Assembly: GCF_025989185.1 (NCBI RefSeq)
Contig: NZ_JAPDNT010000001.1
Span: 186,001-250,000, forward strand
Direction of reading: 5' to 3'
Source: Limobrevibacterium gyesilva
Lineage (GTDB): Bacteria > Pseudomonadota > Alphaproteobacteria > Acetobacterales > Acetobacteraceae
DNA: 64,000 nucleotides
The notes below the pieces were generated by a model. That model worked only from the letters and a program-made list of their open reading frames with translations, did not search any database and was not told the DNA's origin. How positions within the stretch are numbered: position 1 is the first letter of the stretch; every line of letters begins with the position of its first letter. Of this stretch, positions 44,933 to 55,798 are shown one piece after another. Made by a program: the position numbers and the translations under genes.

Positions 44933-46423
44933 GTGGTCTATTCCCCCCTGCCCGACGTGCCGCGCTGCGCGGTCGTCGATCTCGGCTCCAACTCGGTGCG
45001 CCTGGTGGTGTTCGAGGGACACAACCGTAACCCCATGCCCATCTTCAACGAGAAGGCGGTGCTGCGCCTGGGTCGCGGCCTGCAGACCACGGGGCGCCTG
45101 AACGAGGACGGCATGGCCCAGGCCCTGACCGTGATGAACCGCTACGCCGCCATCAGCCGTGCCATGGGGGCCGTTCCGTTCGAGGCGCTGGCCACCGCCG
45201 CCGTTCGCGACGCTAAGAATGGCCCCGAATTGGTCGATCTGTTGGAGCAGCGCATACCCGGCCTGCGCATCCGCGTGCTGGCGGGGGAGCAGGAGGCCGG
45301 GCTGTCGGCCGCCGGCGTGCTGTGCGGGATTCCCGATGCCGATGGGGTGCTGGCCGATATCGGCGGCGGCTCGCTGGAAATGGTGCGGCTGCGCGCCGGC
45401 ACGCGCGGACAGGCCAGCACGTTGCGCCTGGGCGTGATCAGGCTGGCCGAACGCGCCGGCAACGACCTCGCGCGGGCCCGCGCCATCGCCGAATCCGAAC
45501 TGGCCGCCGTGCCGTGGCTGCCCGAGGGCAGCGGGCGCGACCTTTATGCGGTCGGCGGCGCCTGGCGAGCCCTCGCGCGCATCCACATCGCGCAGACCGG
45601 CTATCCCCTGAACATGGTGCACCATTACACCATCGGCCGCGAGGAGGCCCGCGACCTCACCGGGATGATCGGCAGCGCCTCGCGCCGGATACTGGAGCGG
45701 ATGCCGGGCATGTCGCGCCGGCGGATCGAGGACCTGCCCTTTGCCGCCGTGGTGCTGCGCCGGGCGCTGCGCGCCACCGGCGCGCGCCGGGTCGTGTTCA
45801 GCGCCAACGGGTTGCGCGAGGGCTGGTACATGGAGCGCGTTCCACCGGAGCACCGCGCCCAGGACCCGCTGCTGTCCGCCGGCCACGACTTCGCGCGCCG
45901 GTTCGGGCGTGACCCCAACATGCCGCCGGCCCTCCTGGCCTGGACCGACCCGCTGTTTCCCGGCGAGGCCGGCGACGCGCGGCGGCTGCGCGAAGCCGTC
46001 TGCTGGATGTCCGACATCGGCAGCCACGATCATCCCGAGTATCGCGCCGAGCAATCCTATCTGCGCATCCTGCGCCAGCCCGGTGTCGGGCTGGACCATC
46101 CCACCCGCGCCTTCCTGGCCTGGACCATCGCCGTGCGCTACGAGGCCGAACCCGATGCACCGTATCTGGCGACCGCCCGCGCGTTGCTGACGCCCGAGGC
46201 GATGCGCCGCGCGACCATCCTGGGCGTGGCGCTGCGCCTGGCCTACACGCTGTCGGCCGGCACGCCGGACCTGCTGGCGGGAACACGGCTCGATGCGAAT
46301 CACCGGCTGACGCTGCGCCTCGCCGAAGGAAGCGGCGTGTTCGCAGGGGAGAGCGTGACGCGACGGCTGGACCGGCTGGCCCAGGCGCTCGGCTTGAACG
46401 CGACGACGGAGTTGGCGGCGTAA
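44933..46423 (+). CDS. ppx: Ppx/GppA family exopolyphosphatase
   Basis: A 496-residue ASKHA-fold phosphatase. CAVVDLGSNSVRLVVFEG binds phosphate, ATAAVRDAKNG and LAGEQEAGLSAAGVLCGIP follow, and VLADIGGGSLEMVRL is the second phosphate loop. The family cleaves polyphosphate or the guanosine pentaphosphate ppGpp precursor; position after ppk1 favours polyphosphate, giving paired synthesis and breakdown. A C-terminal HD-like domain of about 180 residues is present. GTG start at 44933. Converges with ftsY (13-base gap). Confidence 0.92.
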   Translation: MVYSPLPDVPRCAVVDLGSNSVRLVVFEGHNRNPMPIFNEKAVLRLGRGLQTTGRLNEDGMAQALTVMNRYAAISRAMGAVPFEALATAAVRDAKNGPELVDLLEQRIPGLRIRVLAGEQEAGLSAAGVLCGIPDADGVLADIGGGSLEMVRLRAGTRGQASTLRLGVIRLAERAGNDLARARAIAESELAAVPWLPEGSGRDLYAVGGAWRALARIHIAQTGYPLNMVHHYTIGREEARDLTGMIGSASRRILERMPGMSRRRIEDLPFAAVVLRRALRATGARRVVFSANGLREGWYMERVPPEHRAQDPLLSAGHDFARRFGRDPNMPPALLAWTDPLFPGEAGDARRLREAVCWMSDIGSHDHPEYRAEQSYLRILRQPGVGLDHPTRAFLAWTIAVRYEAEPDAPYLATARALLTPEAMRRATILGVALRLAYTLSAGTPDLLAGTRLDANHRLTLRLAEGSGVFAGESVTRRLDRLAQALGLNATTELAA

Positions 46424-46436
46424 GCAGGCGCCTCCG

Positions 46437-47357
46437 TTACGTTCCGACCAGCCCCCTGGCAAACTCGTCAGGATCGAAGGGGCGCAGGTCGCCGGCCTGC
46501 TCGCCGACGCCCACCGCATGCACGGGCAGGCCGAATTCCTCCGCGAGCGCCACCACGATGCCGCCGCGGGCGCTGCCGTCCAGCTTGGTGACGACCAGGC
46601 CGGTGACATCGACCATTTCCTTGAACACGTTCACTTGCTGCAACGCGTTCTGGCCGGTGGTGGCATCCAGCACCAGCAGCACCGAATGCGGCGCCGCCGG
46701 GTCCTGCTTGCGCAGCACGCGGATGATCTTGCGCAGCTCTTCCATCAGGGCCGCCTTGTTGTGCAGGCGGCCGGCGGTGTCGATCAGCAGCACGTCGGCG
46801 CCCTCGGCGCGGGCGCGGGTCAGGCCGTCGAAGGCGAGGCCGGCCGCATCGGAGTTCGGCGGCGCGGTGACCACGGTGGCGTCGGTGCGCTGGCCCCAGA
46901 CCTGAAGCTGCTCGACGGCGGCGGCCCGGAAGGTGTCGCCGGCGACCAGCATCGGGCGCAGGCTCTGCTCGCGGTATTGCTGGGCCAGCTTGCCAATGGT
47001 TGTGGTCTTGCCGGTGCCGTTGACGCCGACGACCAGCACCACATGCGGCTTCAGCGTGGGATCGATGGCCAGGGGCCTGGCCGCCGGGCGCAAGATGTCC
47101 GCGATCTCCTCGGCCAGGGCCTGGCGGATCTCCTGGTCGGTCACTTCCTTGCCGAAGCGGCTGCGGCGGAACGACGCGATGACGCGGGCGGCCACGGCGG
47201 TGCCGAGATCGGCAGCGATCAGCAGGTCCTCGAGCTCGGCGAGCGCGTCCTCGTCCAGCTTGCGCCTGGTGAAGACGGCGCCGATGCTTTCGCTGAGTTT
47301 CTGGGTGCTGCGCGACAGGCCCTGCTTGAGCTTGGAAAAGAACGAGCCGAGCGCCAT
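46437..47357 (-). CDS. ftsY: Signal recognition particle receptor FtsY
   Basis: A 306-residue SRP-docking GTPase at the inner membrane. The short N-domain (1-75) is followed by the G-domain with [19 protein letters not shown] (G1), [34 protein letters not shown] (G3) and [19 protein letters not shown] (G4). It lacks the long acidic A-domain of E. coli FtsY, as in most alphaproteobacteria. Its ATG overlaps the mtaB stop by one base (TGATG). The dapF-mtaB-ftsY order is frequent in this class. Confidence 0.94.
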   Translation of the reverse strand: MALGSFFSKLKQGLSRSTQKLSESIGAVFTRRKLDEDALAELEDLLIAADLGTAVAARVIASFRRSRFGKEVTDQEIRQALAEEIADILRPAARPLAIDPTLKPHVVLVVGVNGTGKTTTIGKLAQQYREQSLRPMLVAGDTFRAAAVEQLQVWGQRTDATVVTAPPNSDAAGLAFDGLTRARAEGADVLLIDTAGRLHNKAALMEELRKIIRVLRKQDPAAPHSVLLVLDATTGQNALQQVNVFKEMVDVTGLVVTKLDGSARGGIVVALAEEFGLPVHAVGVGEQAGDLRPFDPDEFARGLVGT

Positions 47358-48580
47358 CAGGCGGGCTCCGCCAGCAGGCCGGCGTTGGTGGCGGCCACCA
47401 CGCGGGCGCGCAGCAGGGCGCCGGGGGCGGCGGCGATGCGGACAGGCGCGAAATGCTCGGTGTGGCCCGCCTCATTGGTTTCGGCGAGCACGGACGCCTC
47501 ACGACCGATCTGGGCGGCATAGAAGCGGCGCGCGGCCTGCTGGCCGGCTTCGCGCAGCCTGGCCGCGCGGTCGCGGCGCACCGGCTTGGGCACCGCGGGC
47601 ATGCGCGCGGCCGCGGTGCCCGGGCGTTCGCTGTAGGGGAAGACGTGCAGGTAGGGGATTTCGGCCTCCTCGACCAGCGCCAGGGTCTCGGCGAACAATT
47701 CATCGGTTTCCGTGGGGAAACCGGCGATCAGGTCGGCGCCGATGGCGATGCCGGGCCGCAGGTCGCGGGCGCGGCGGATGACGGCGATGGCGTCCGCGCG
47801 CAAGTGGCGGCGCTTCATGCGCTTCAGGATCAGGTCCGAGCCGGCCTGGATGGACAGGTGCAGATGCGGCATCAGGCGCGGCTCCTCGGCGATCAGGCGC
47901 CAAAGGTCGGCATCGATCTCGTTGGGATCGAGCGAGGAGAGGCGCAGCCGCGGCAGCTCAGGCACCAGGGCCAGCAGGCGGCGGACCATCTGGCCGAGGC
48001 TGGGCGTGCCCGGCAGGTCGGGGCCGTAGCTGGTGATGTCCACGCCGGTCAGCACTACCTCGCGGTAGCCGGATGCCACCAGCGTGCGCACCTGCTCGAC
48101 CACGGCACCGATCGGCACGCTGCGGCTGGGGCCGCGGCCGAACGGGATGATGCAGAAGGTGCAGCGGTGGTCGCAGCCCTGCTGCACCTGCACGAAGGCG
48201 CGGGCACGGCCGGCGAACTCGGTGACCAGATGCGCGGCCGTTTCGCGCGCCGCCATGATGTCGGACACGGCGGAAATGGCATCGGGCGTCCAGCTTCCGG
48301 GACGCAGCTTCTCCAGGTTGCCCAGCACGCGGGTGACGCCCGGCAATGCGGCCCAGGCCTCCGGCGCAATCTGGGCGGCGCAGCCGGTGACGACGATATG
48401 CGCCTCGGGCCGTTCGCGATGGGCGCGGCGGATGGCCTGGCGGGCCTGGCGCTCGGCCTCGGCCGTGACGGCGCAGGTGTTGATGATGATGGTGTCGGTC
48501 AATGCCGCGGCGTGGTCGCGCATGACCTCGCTTTCATAGGTGTTCAGCCGGCAGCCGAAGGTGACGATATCGACGGTCAT
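47357..48580 (-). CDS. mtaB: tRNA t6A37 methylthiotransferase MtaB
   Basis: A 407-residue radical SAM enzyme that turns t6A37 into ms2t6A37 in tRNA. It has the two iron-sulfur sites of the family: Cys10, Cys36 and Cys67 in [26 protein letters not shown] and VTGCAAQ; and Cys136, Cys140 and Cys143 in [33 protein letters not shown] and [17 protein letters not shown] are typical. A TRAM-like C-terminal domain follows. It depends on the t6A pathway, whose TsaC is at 26.8-27.8 kb. Coupled to dapF (ATGA) and ftsY. Confidence 0.93.
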   Translation of the reverse strand: MTVDIVTFGCRLNTYESEVMRDHAAALTDTIIINTCAVTAEAERQARQAIRRAHRERPEAHIVVTGCAAQIAPEAWAALPGVTRVLGNLEKLRPGSWTPDAISAVSDIMAARETAAHLVTEFAGRARAFVQVQQGCDHRCTFCIIPFGRGPSRSVPIGAVVEQVRTLVASGYREVVLTGVDITSYGPDLPGTPSLGQMVRRLLALVPELPRLRLSSLDPNEIDADLWRLIAEEPRLMPHLHLSIQAGSDLILKRMKRRHLRADAIAVIRRARDLRPGIAIGADLIAGFPTETDELFAETLALVEEAEIPYLHVFPYSERPGTAAARMPAVPKPVRRDRAARLREAGQQAARRFYAAQIGREASVLAETNEAGHTEHFAPVRIAAAPGALLRARVVAATNAGLLAEPA

Positions 48581-49413
48581 GCCGGGTAGGCACCCAGGTC
48601 GATGACGCCGCGGAAGGCGGTCGCGACGGGGCCGGTCATCAGCACATGGCCGTCGTCGCGCCATTCGATCTCCAGTTCGCCGCCGTCCACGACGACCGCG
48701 GCGCGCCGGCCGGTGAGGCCGCGGCGCGCGGCATTCACCAGGGTGGCGCAGGCGCCGGAGCCGCAGGCCAGGGTCAGGCCGGCGCCACGCTCCCACACCC
48801 GCAGGCGGATGCGGTCGGGGGCCAGGACCTGGGCGAAGCCGACATTCGCGCGGTCGGGGAAGAGCGCGGCGTGCTCCAGGCGTGGGCCGAGCGTCTCGAT
48901 CGGGAGGGCGGCGACATCGGGCACGAAGAAGGTGGCGTGCGGGTTGCCCATGGAGGCGGCCGCGGGATCGGACACCGGGCCCTCGGCGAGGTCGAGATGC
49001 AGCGTGTCGGCGGGGGCGGCGAGCGGCACGTCCTGCCAGGCCAGCCGGGCCGAGCCCATGTCCACGCACACCCGGCCATCCTGCAGCACCCGCGCGGGCA
49101 GGTTGCCGGCTACGGTCTGGATCACTTGCTCACGCCGCCCGGTTTCGGCGAACAGCAGATGGGCGACGCAGCGTGTGGCGTTGCCACAGGCACCGGCCTC
49201 GCCGCCATCGGGGTTGCGGATGCGCATGAAGGCGTCGGCGTTGCTGCCGGCGGGTGGCGGCTCGATAACGATGAACTGGTCGCAGCCCACCCCGGTGCGA
49301 CGATGCGCGATGCCGGCGGCGCGGGGCGGCGACAGGCCGAGCGCGCCCGCCCGCTCGTCGAACACGACGAAATCGTTCCCGCAGCCATGCATCTTGACGA
49401 AAGGCGCATCCAT
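48577..49413 (-). CDS. dapF: Diaminopimelate epimerase
   Basis: A 278-residue cofactor-free epimerase that makes meso-diaminopimelate for peptidoglycan and lysine. [19 protein letters not shown] opens the protein; the two active-site cysteines are in [14 protein letters not shown] and [15 protein letters not shown], and [11 protein letters not shown] is conserved. Length normal. First gene of dapF-mtaB-ftsY; divergent from rpmI across a 176-base gap. Confidence 0.95.
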   Translation of the reverse strand: MDAPFVKMHGCGNDFVVFDERAGALGLSPPRAAGIAHRRTGVGCDQFIVIEPPPAGSNADAFMRIRNPDGGEAGACGNATRCVAHLLFAETGRREQVIQTVAGNLPARVLQDGRVCVDMGSARLAWQDVPLAAPADTLHLDLAEGPVSDPAAASMGNPHATFFVPDVAALPIETLGPRLEHAALFPDRANVGFAQVLAPDRIRLRVWERGAGLTLACGSGACATLVNAARRGLTGRRAAVVVDGGELEIEWRDDGHVLMTGPVATAFRGVIDLGAYPA

Positions 49414-49469
49414 GCGCGTGGTTATATGTGGACCCGTGCCGCGGACAAAGCCCCGTCGCCATGGCGTCC

Positions 49470-49498
49470 TTGCATGGGAGGGGCTGCACGGATATAAG
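49470..49498 (+). promoter_or_regulatory. Strong candidate promoter for rpmI-rplT
   Basis: TTGCAT (49470-49475), exactly 17 bases, then TATAAG (49493-49498), about 90 bases before rpmI. The -10 matches that seen before rpsF. The transcribed leader between has a small GC-rich inverted repeat (CCGGGC 49519, GCCCGG 49536) of unproven meaning. Confidence 0.55.
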
Positions 49499-49589
49499 CC
49501 CGCCCCTCATCTGCGAGTCCGGGCCTGTAGGGCATGCCCGGCCGCGATGCCTGCGTTCATGCGGGGACTGGATCAAGAGGAGACCAAAA

Positions 49590-49793
49590 ATGCCCAAGAT
49601 GAAGACGAAGTCTTCGGTCAAGAAGCGCTTCAAGATCACCGCGACCGGCAAGGTTCTGGCCGGCCCGGGCAACAAGCGCCACGGCCTGATCAACCGCCCG
49701 CAGAAGATGAAGCGGCAGAACCGCGGCAGCCAGACGCTGACCCATGCTGACGGCCTGACCGTCAAGCAGTGGGCCCCGTACGGCTTGCGGTAA
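49590..49793 (+). CDS. rpmI: 50S ribosomal protein L35
   Basis: A 67-residue basic protein of the large subunit. [20 protein letters not shown] is the conserved start, and [15 protein letters not shown] and [19 protein letters not shown] complete the family pattern. AAGAGGAGACC gives a strong ribosome site. Usually follows infC; here infC is absent and the gene has its own promoter. Co-transcribed with rplT, 12 bases downstream. Confidence 0.96.
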   Translation: MPKMKTKSSVKKRFKITATGKVLAGPGNKRHGLINRPQKMKRQNRGSQTLTHADGLTVKQWAPYGLR

Positions 49794-49805
49794 GGGAGAC
49801 AAGCC

Positions 49806-50162
49806 ATGGCACGCGTCAAGCGCGGCACGACCACCCACGCCCGCCACAAGAAGGTCCTCGACGCCTCGAAGGGCTTCGTCGGACGTTCCTCCACGAATTA
49901 CCGCATCGCGCTCGAGCGGCTGGAGAAGTCGCTCCAGTATGCCTATCGCGACCGCCGGGTGAAGAAGCGCGAGTTCCGCGGCCTGTGGATCCAGCGCATC
50001 AACGCCGCGGTGCGCGAGCACGGGCTGACCTATTCGCGATTTATCGCCGGGCTGAAGACGGCCGGGATCGAGATGGACCGCAAGGTGCTGGCCGCCATCG
50101 CCTATGACGATCCCGCCAGCTTCGGCGAGATCGTGAAGAAGGTGCAGGCCGCCCTGGCCTGA
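49806..50162 (+). CDS. rplT: 50S ribosomal protein L20
   Basis: A 118-residue L20 that binds 23S rRNA early in assembly. [40 protein letters not shown] and [20 protein letters not shown] are fully conserved. In other bacteria L20 represses its own operon through the leader; I cannot show an L20 site here. Ends at a strong terminator before pheS. Confidence 0.96.
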   Translation: MARVKRGTTTHARHKKVLDASKGFVGRSSTNYRIALERLEKSLQYAYRDRRVKKREFRGLWIQRINAAVREHGLTYSRFIAGLKTAGIEMDRKVLAAIAYDDPASFGEIVKKVQAALA

Positions 50163-50206
50163 TCGTTCCGACCCCGCCGCTCGGCCGGGATACGCGATCA
50201 AACTGC

Positions 50207-50238
50207 AAAGGGCTGCCCGCGCCGGGCAGCCCTTTTTC
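50207..50238 (+). terminator. Rho-independent terminator between rplT and pheS
   Basis: Stem AAAGGGCTGCCC (50207-50218) / GGGCAGCCCTTT (50224-50235) with a 5-base loop and a run of five T (50233-50237). The pheS reading frame opens only 3 bases later. Confidence 0.88.
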
Positions 50239-50240
50239 GC

Positions 50241-51323
50241 ATGCAGGACATGATGAACGACGATCTTCTCGCCCTGAAAGCCGATACGGACGCGGCACTG
50301 GCCGCCGCCGAGGACCTGCGCGCGTGGGACGCTGTCCGCGTCGGCGTGCTGGGCAAGAACGGCACCCTGACGCAACAGTTGAAAGAGCTGGGCAAGGTTT
50401 CGCCCGAGCAGCGGCGCGAACGTGGCGCCGCGCTGAACCGGCTGAAGGATGAGCTGGCCTCGGCGATCGACGCCCGCCGCGCCGCGCTGGAGGCTGCCGC
50501 CCTGGACGCGCAGCTGGCAGCCGAGCGCATGGACGTGACGCTGCCGCCCCGCCCCGTGGTGCCCGGCCTGGTCCATCCGATCAGCCGCACCATCGAGGAG
50601 ATGGCCGCCATCTTCGGCGCCATGGGCTTCGGTATCGCCGAAGGGCCGGACGTGGAAGACGACTGGCGCAATTTCGGCGCGCTCAACATTCCCGCGCATC
50701 ACTCGGCGCGCGAGGACATGGATACGTTCTATCTGCCGGGGACGGACGCGCAGGGGCGCCGGAGGGTCCTGCGCACCCACACGTCGCCGGTGCAGGTGCG
50801 CACCATGACCAGTCAGGAGCCGCCGCTGCGCGTGATCGTGCCCGGGCGCACCTATCGCGCCGACCACGACGCCACGCATAGCCCCATGTTCCACCAGGTG
50901 GAGGGGCTGGCGATCGACCGCAACCTGACGCTGGGGCACCTGAAGGGCTGCCTCATCGACTTCCTGCGCGCGTTCTTCGGCATCTCCAATCTGCCGGTGC
51001 GGTTCCGGTCCAGCTATTTCCCGTTCACCGAGCCGAGCATGGAAGTGGATATCGGCTGGAACCGGAAAACCGGCGAACTGGGCGGCGGCGGCGACTGGCT
51101 GGAGATCCTGGGCAGCGGCATGGTGCACGCGAAGGTGCTGGCCAATTGCGGGATCGACCCGCGGGAGTGGCAGGGTTTCGCCTTCGGCATGGGCATCGAG
51201 CGCGTGACCATGCTGAAGCACGGCATCCCCGACCTGCGCCCGTTCTACGAAAGCGACATACGCTGGCTGCGCCATTACGGCTTCAACCCGTTGGCCCCCG
51301 CCATGCTGCACGAGGGGCTGTGA
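50241..51323 (+). CDS. pheS: Phenylalanine-tRNA ligase alpha subunit
   Basis: A 360-residue class II aminoacyl-tRNA synthetase subunit. The N-terminal coiled coil (1-100) is followed by the catalytic core with HPISRTIEEMAAIFGAMGF, RTHTSPVQVRTM (motif 2 region), FHQVEGLAIDRNLT and GMGIERVTMLKHGIPDLRPF (motif 3). ATGs lie at 50241, 50250 and 50253; AGGA at 50245-50248 would serve only the last, so the protein may start MNDDLLALK. It follows the rplT terminator at once and is 4 bases before pheT. Confidence 0.94.
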   Translation: MQDMMNDDLLALKADTDAALAAAEDLRAWDAVRVGVLGKNGTLTQQLKELGKVSPEQRRERGAALNRLKDELASAIDARRAALEAAALDAQLAAERMDVTLPPRPVVPGLVHPISRTIEEMAAIFGAMGFGIAEGPDVEDDWRNFGALNIPAHHSAREDMDTFYLPGTDAQGRRRVLRTHTSPVQVRTMTSQEPPLRVIVPGRTYRADHDATHSPMFHQVEGLAIDRNLTLGHLKGCLIDFLRAFFGISNLPVRFRSSYFPFTEPSMEVDIGWNRKTGELGGGGDWLEILGSGMVHAKVLANCGIDPREWQGFAFGMGIERVTMLKHGIPDLRPFYESDIRWLRHYGFNPLAPAMLHEGL

Positions 51324-51327
51324 CGCC

Positions 51328-53784
51328 ATGAAGTTCTCACTGTCCTGGCTGAAGACGCATCTGGACACGGATGCATCGCTGCAGACCATCACGGACACGC
51401 TGACCACTATCGGCCTGGAGCTGGAGGGCGTGGAGGATCGCGGCGCTGCGCTGGCCGCCTTCCGCGTCGCCCACGTCGTCGAGGCCGTGCAGCATCCCAA
51501 TGCCGACCGCCTGCGCGCCTGCAAGGTGGACACCGGCAACGGCATCGTTTCCGTGGTGTGCGGCGCGCCGAACGCGCGCACCGGGATGAAGGCGGTGTTC
51601 GCGCCGCCCGGCAGCTTCATTCCCGGGACCGGTATCACCCTGAAGGTCGGGGAGATCCGCGGCGTGCAGAGCGCGGGCATGTTGCTGTCGGCACGCGAGA
51701 TGGGCCTGGGCAACGACCATGACGGCATCGTCGATCTGCCTGCCGATGCGCCGGTGGGCGTGTCCTATCCCGCGTGGGCCGGGCTGGACGATCCGATCAT
51801 CGACATCAGCGTGACGCCCAATCGTGGCGACGCGCTGGCCGTGCGCGGCGTCGCCCGCGACCTGGCGGCGGCGGGCCTCGGCACGCTGAAGCCGTTCGCG
51901 CCGACGCCGGTGCCGGCGGCCTTCCCGAGCCCGCTGCAGTGGGCGATCACGATGCGAGAGGCCTGCCCGTGGGTGCTCGGCCGCACCGTTCGCGGCGTGA
52001 GGAACGGCGCGAGCCCGCAATGGCTGCAGGATCGGCTGCTGTCGATCGGCCTGCGCCCGATCAATGCGCTGGTCGACATCACCAACTTCTTCACCATCGA
52101 CCTCGGCCGCCCGCTGCATGTGTTCGACGCGGGCAAGGTGACGGGGAGCACGCTCACCTTCCGGCCCGGCGCCGGCGAGACCTTCCGCGCGCTGAACGGC
52201 AAGGACTACACCGCCCGGCCGCAGGACTGCGTGATCGCGGACGCCGCCGGCGTGCAGTCGCTGGCCGGCGTGATCGGCGGCGAGGCCACCGGCTGCGACG
52301 AGGCCACGACCAGCGTGTTCATCGAATGCGCGCTGTTCGACCCCGTGCATGTGGCCCTGACCGGGCGCCACCATCAGATCATCAGCGACGCCCGCCAGCG
52401 CTTCGAGCGCGGCATCGATCCGGCGCTGCTGCCCGATGCCGTTGAGGCGGCGACGCGCCTGATCCAGGAGCTGTGCGGCGGCGAGGCCAGCGAGGTGGTG
52501 TCCGCCGGCGCCCAGCCCGCCTGGCGGCGCCGTGCCAGCCTGCGCTTCGCGCGGCTGCGCGATTTCGGCGGACTGGACGTGCCGGCCGACGCCGCCGTCG
52601 GCACGCTGGAGCGGTTGGGCTTTCGCTGCGTCGAGCGCAGCCCCGTCAGCGTGACCGTCGAGGTGCCGTCCTGGCGCAACGACGTCGCCGCTGCCAGCCC
52701 GCTCGAGCCCGCCGACACGCTGCCGCCGGAGCGGATGCGCAAAGCCGCCGAAGGCCGCAACGCGATCGAGCCGGAGGCCGATCTGGTCGAGGAAGTGTTG
52801 CGGATGCGAGGCCTGGATGCCGTTCCGCCGGTCTCGATGCCGGCCATCGCGCCGGTGCCGCCGCCGACCCTGACGCCGCGCCAGGCGCGCTCCGCCCTGG
52901 CCCGCCGCACCCTGGCAGCCCAGGGGCTGGCGGAGTGCGTGACGTTCAGTTTCATGGCCGGCAGTGACGCCGCGCTGTTCGGCGACACCCCGGACGCGCT
53001 GCGACTCAGCAACCCGATCGCCGCGGACCTGGACCAGATGCGCCCCACCCCGGTGGCGACGCTGGCTCGGGCCGCGCAGCGCAACGCCACCCGTGGCTGG
53101 CCCGATGTGTCGCTGTTCGAGATCGGGCCGGCCTATCGCCCCGACGGCCAGTTACTGGTCGCCGCCGGCCTGCGGGCCGGCAGCACGCCGCGCAACTGGG
53201 CCGTGGCGGCCGTGGATTTTGGGGCCATGGACGCCAAGGCCGATGTCTGGGCCTTGCTGACGGCGCTGGGCGTGCCGCTGGACGCGTTGACCACCACGCC
53301 CGACGCGCCCGGCTTCTACCACCCCGGCCGCTCCGGCACTGTGCGCCAGGGCCCGAAGACGGTTCTGGCCACTTTCGGCGCGTTGCATCCGCGCGTGCTC
53401 GCGGCCCTGGATCTGGCCGGACCGGCGGTGGCGTTCGAGGTGTACCTGGACGCCATCCAGGATCCGAAGCGGCGCCGCAAATCTGCCCCCGACCTGCCGG
53501 CCTTCCAGCCGGTGCGGCGCGATTTCGCCTTCGTTGCGGCCAGCAGCGTTCCGGCGGAAGCGGTGCTGAAGGCGGCCCGCGGCGCCGAACGCAGCTTGAT
53601 CACCGGGGTGTCGCTATTCGACGTGTACGAAGGCAACAAGGTGGGGCCCGGATTGAAGTCGCTGGCCATCGAGGTGGTCTTCCAGCCGCGTGAACACACG
53701 CTGACGGACGCCGAGATCGAGGCTGCCTGTGCTAAGGTGGTCGCCGCGGTCGCAAAGGCGACCGGGGCCACGTTGCGCGGCTGA
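51328..53784 (+). CDS. pheT: Phenylalanine-tRNA ligase beta subunit
   Basis: An 818-residue subunit that pairs with PheS as a tetramer to charge tRNA-Phe. [20 protein letters not shown], a tRNA-binding domain (about 40-150, [17 protein letters not shown]), the B3/B4 editing region with FQ-type pocket residues, B5 with catalytic-like fold, and the C-terminal FDX-ACB anticodon-binding domain ([20 protein letters not shown], then [20 protein letters not shown]) occur in order. A ribosome site is weak, so translation probably depends on pheS. Confidence 0.94.
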   Translation: MKFSLSWLKTHLDTDASLQTITDTLTTIGLELEGVEDRGAALAAFRVAHVVEAVQHPNADRLRACKVDTGNGIVSVVCGAPNARTGMKAVFAPPGSFIPGTGITLKVGEIRGVQSAGMLLSAREMGLGNDHDGIVDLPADAPVGVSYPAWAGLDDPIIDISVTPNRGDALAVRGVARDLAAAGLGTLKPFAPTPVPAAFPSPLQWAITMREACPWVLGRTVRGVRNGASPQWLQDRLLSIGLRPINALVDITNFFTIDLGRPLHVFDAGKVTGSTLTFRPGAGETFRALNGKDYTARPQDCVIADAAGVQSLAGVIGGEATGCDEATTSVFIECALFDPVHVALTGRHHQIISDARQRFERGIDPALLPDAVEAATRLIQELCGGEASEVVSAGAQPAWRRRASLRFARLRDFGGLDVPADAAVGTLERLGFRCVERSPVSVTVEVPSWRNDVAAASPLEPADTLPPERMRKAAEGRNAIEPEADLVEEVLRMRGLDAVPPVSMPAIAPVPPPTLTPRQARSALARRTLAAQGLAECVTFSFMAGSDAALFGDTPDALRLSNPIAADLDQMRPTPVATLARAAQRNATRGWPDVSLFEIGPAYRPDGQLLVAAGLRAGSTPRNWAVAAVDFGAMDAKADVWALLTALGVPLDALTTTPDAPGFYHPGRSGTVRQGPKTVLATFGALHPRVLAALDLAGPAVAFEVYLDAIQDPKRRRKSAPDLPAFQPVRRDFAFVAASSVPAEAVLKAARGAERSLITGVSLFDVYEGNKVGPGLKSLAIEVVFQPREHTLTDAEIEAACAKVVAAVAKATGATLRG

Positions 53785-53815
53785 CAGCAGGCATGAAAGC
53801 CCCTATCTGACACCC

Positions 53816-55621
53816 ATGACCGACACGCCCATCGACCGCATCCGCAACTTCTCGATCATCGCGCATATCGACCACGGGAAATCCACCCTGGCCGACCGGC
53901 TGATCCAGGCCACCGGCGGACTGTCGGCGCGCGAGATGACCGAGCAGGTCCTGGACAACATGGACCTGGAGAAGGAACGTGGGATCACCATCAAGGCCCA
54001 GACCGTTCGCCTGACCTACAAGGCGAAGGACGGGCTGGATTACACGCTGAACCTGATGGACACGCCGGGCCATGTGGACTTCGCGTATGAAGTCTCGCGC
54101 AGCCTGGCGGCGTGCGAGGGCTCGCTGCTGGTGGTCGATGCCTCCCAGGGCGTGGAGGCGCAGACGCTGGCAAATGTCTACCAGGCAATCGAGGCCGGCC
54201 ACGAGATCGTCCCGATCCTGAACAAGGTGGACCTGCCGGCCGCCGAGCCCGAGAAGGTGAAACAGCAGATCGAGGACGTGATCGGCCTCGATGCCTCCGA
54301 CGCGGTGATGATCAGCGCCAAGACCGGCCTGAACATCGAGGGCGTGCTGGAGGCGCTGGTCACCCGCTTGCCGCCGCCCAAGGGCGACCCCGATGCGCCG
54401 CTGAAGGCGCTGGTGGTGGATAGCTGGTACGACCAGTACCTGGGCGTGGTGATCCTGATCCGCGTAAAGGACGGGCGCATCAGGCGCGGCCAGAAGGTCC
54501 GCATGATGGCGCGCGGCTCCGCTCACAGCGTGGAGCAGGTGGGCGTGTTCACGCCGCGCATGGTCGCGGTCGATGACCTGGGGCCGGGCGAGATGGGCTA
54601 CATCACGGCGGCGATCAAGACGGTGGCCGACGTGGCGGTGGGCGATACCATCATCGATGACCGCAATCCCGCAGCGGAACCGCTGCCGGGCTTCAAGCCC
54701 TCGATCCCCGTGGTCTGGTGCGGCCTGTATCCCGTGGATGCCGACGATTTCGAGAAGCTGCGCGAGAGCCTGGCCAAGCTGCGGCTGAACGACGCGAGCT
54801 TCCATTACGAAGCGGAGACGTCGGCGGCGCTGGGCTTCGGCTTCCGCTGCGGCTTCCTGGGCCTGCTGCACCTGGAGATCATCCAGGAGCGGCTGCAGCG
54901 CGAGTTCGACCTCGATCTGATCGCGACCGCGCCGAGCGTGGTGTATCGCGTGCACCGCACGAGCGGCGAGGTGGAAGAGCTGCACAATCCCGCGGATATG
55001 CCCGATCCCAGCCAGATCGATCACATCGAGGAGCCATGGATCAAGGCCACGATCATGGTGCCCGACGACTATCTGGGGGCGATCCTGACGCTGTGCAGCG
55101 AGCGCCGTGGTCAGCAGGTGGATCTGACCTATGTCGGCAATCGGGCCATGGCGGTCTACCGGCTGCCGCTGAACGAGGTGGTGTTCGACTTCTACGATCG
55201 CCTGAAATCCGTCAGCCGCGGCTATGCCAGCTTCGACTATCAGATGGACGGATACGCCGAGAGCGACCTGGTGCGGATTTCCATCCTGGTGAATGGGGAC
55301 CTCGTGGACGCGCTGAGCTTCATTGCGCATCGCAGCCAGGCTGAGAGGCGGGGCCGGTCGATCTGCGAGAAGCTCAAGGACCTGATACCGCGCCAGTTGT
55401 TCAAGATTGCCATCCAGGCGGCGATCGGCGGGCGAGTGATCGCGCGCGAGACCATTGGCGCATTGTCGAAGGACGTGACGGCGAAATGCTATGGCGGCGA
55501 CATCAGCCGCAAGCGGAAGCTTCTAGAGAAGCAGAAGGAAGGCAAGAAGCGGATGCGGCAGTTCGGCAAGGTGGAAATTCCGCAATCCGCCTTCCTCGCC
55601 GCGTTGAAGATGGACGCCTGA
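53816..55621 (+). CDS. lepA: Elongation factor 4 (LepA)
   Basis: A 601-residue translational GTPase that acts on the ribosome, possibly in initiation or back-translocation. G-domain motifs [23 protein letters not shown] and NKVDLPAAE are intact; domains II-IV and the LepA-specific C-terminal domain ([20 protein letters not shown], then [19 protein letters not shown] and GKKRMRQFG) follow. The ATG at 53816 starts [13 protein letters not shown]. It follows pheT by 31 bases. The C-terminal Lys-rich end and the tRNA-Ser 87 bases later close this gene block. Confidence 0.95.
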   Translation: MTDTPIDRIRNFSIIAHIDHGKSTLADRLIQATGGLSAREMTEQVLDNMDLEKERGITIKAQTVRLTYKAKDGLDYTLNLMDTPGHVDFAYEVSRSLAACEGSLLVVDASQGVEAQTLANVYQAIEAGHEIVPILNKVDLPAAEPEKVKQQIEDVIGLDASDAVMISAKTGLNIEGVLEALVTRLPPPKGDPDAPLKALVVDSWYDQYLGVVILIRVKDGRIRRGQKVRMMARGSAHSVEQVGVFTPRMVAVDDLGPGEMGYITAAIKTVADVAVGDTIIDDRNPAAEPLPGFKPSIPVVWCGLYPVDADDFEKLRESLAKLRLNDASFHYEAETSAALGFGFRCGFLGLLHLEIIQERLQREFDLDLIATAPSVVYRVHRTSGEVEELHNPADMPDPSQIDHIEEPWIKATIMVPDDYLGAILTLCSERRGQQVDLTYVGNRAMAVYRLPLNEVVFDFYDRLKSVSRGYASFDYQMDGYAESDLVRISILVNGDLVDALSFIAHRSQAERRGRSICEKLKDLIPRQLFKIAIQAAIGGRVIARETIGALSKDVTAKCYGGDISRKRKLLEKQKEGKKRMRQFGKVEIPQSAFLAALKMDA

Positions 55622-55708
55622 CAAGGCAAGACTTGCGCTGGCGGGAACGGCTGGTATTTTCCGCCGCCGACAGACGGGCCGATCGCGTGGGCGTGATGGT
55701 CCCGGGAT

Positions 55709-55798
55709 GGAGGGATGGCCGAGCGGCTTAAGGCGCACGCTTGGAAAGCGTGTGTACGTGAAAGCGTACCGTGGGTTCGAATCCCACTCCCTCCGCCA
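55709..55798 (+). tRNA. tRNA-Ser (anticodon GGA)
   Basis: A class II tRNA with all stems: acceptor GGAGGGA / TCCCTCC, D-loop GCGGCTTAAGGC, anticodon loop CTTGGAAAG (GGA, Ser), a long variable arm (TGTACGTGAAAGCGTACC) and T-arm GTGGGTTCGAATCCCAC, then discriminator G and encoded CCA. It marks a boundary: everything to its right is on the minus strand and of lower G+C. Confidence 0.95.

Noticed and set aside
49414-49589. L20-type autoregulatory leader before rpmI
   Set aside because: A small inverted repeat is present, but I could not see the pseudoknot or a 23S-like L20 site, so I did not call it.
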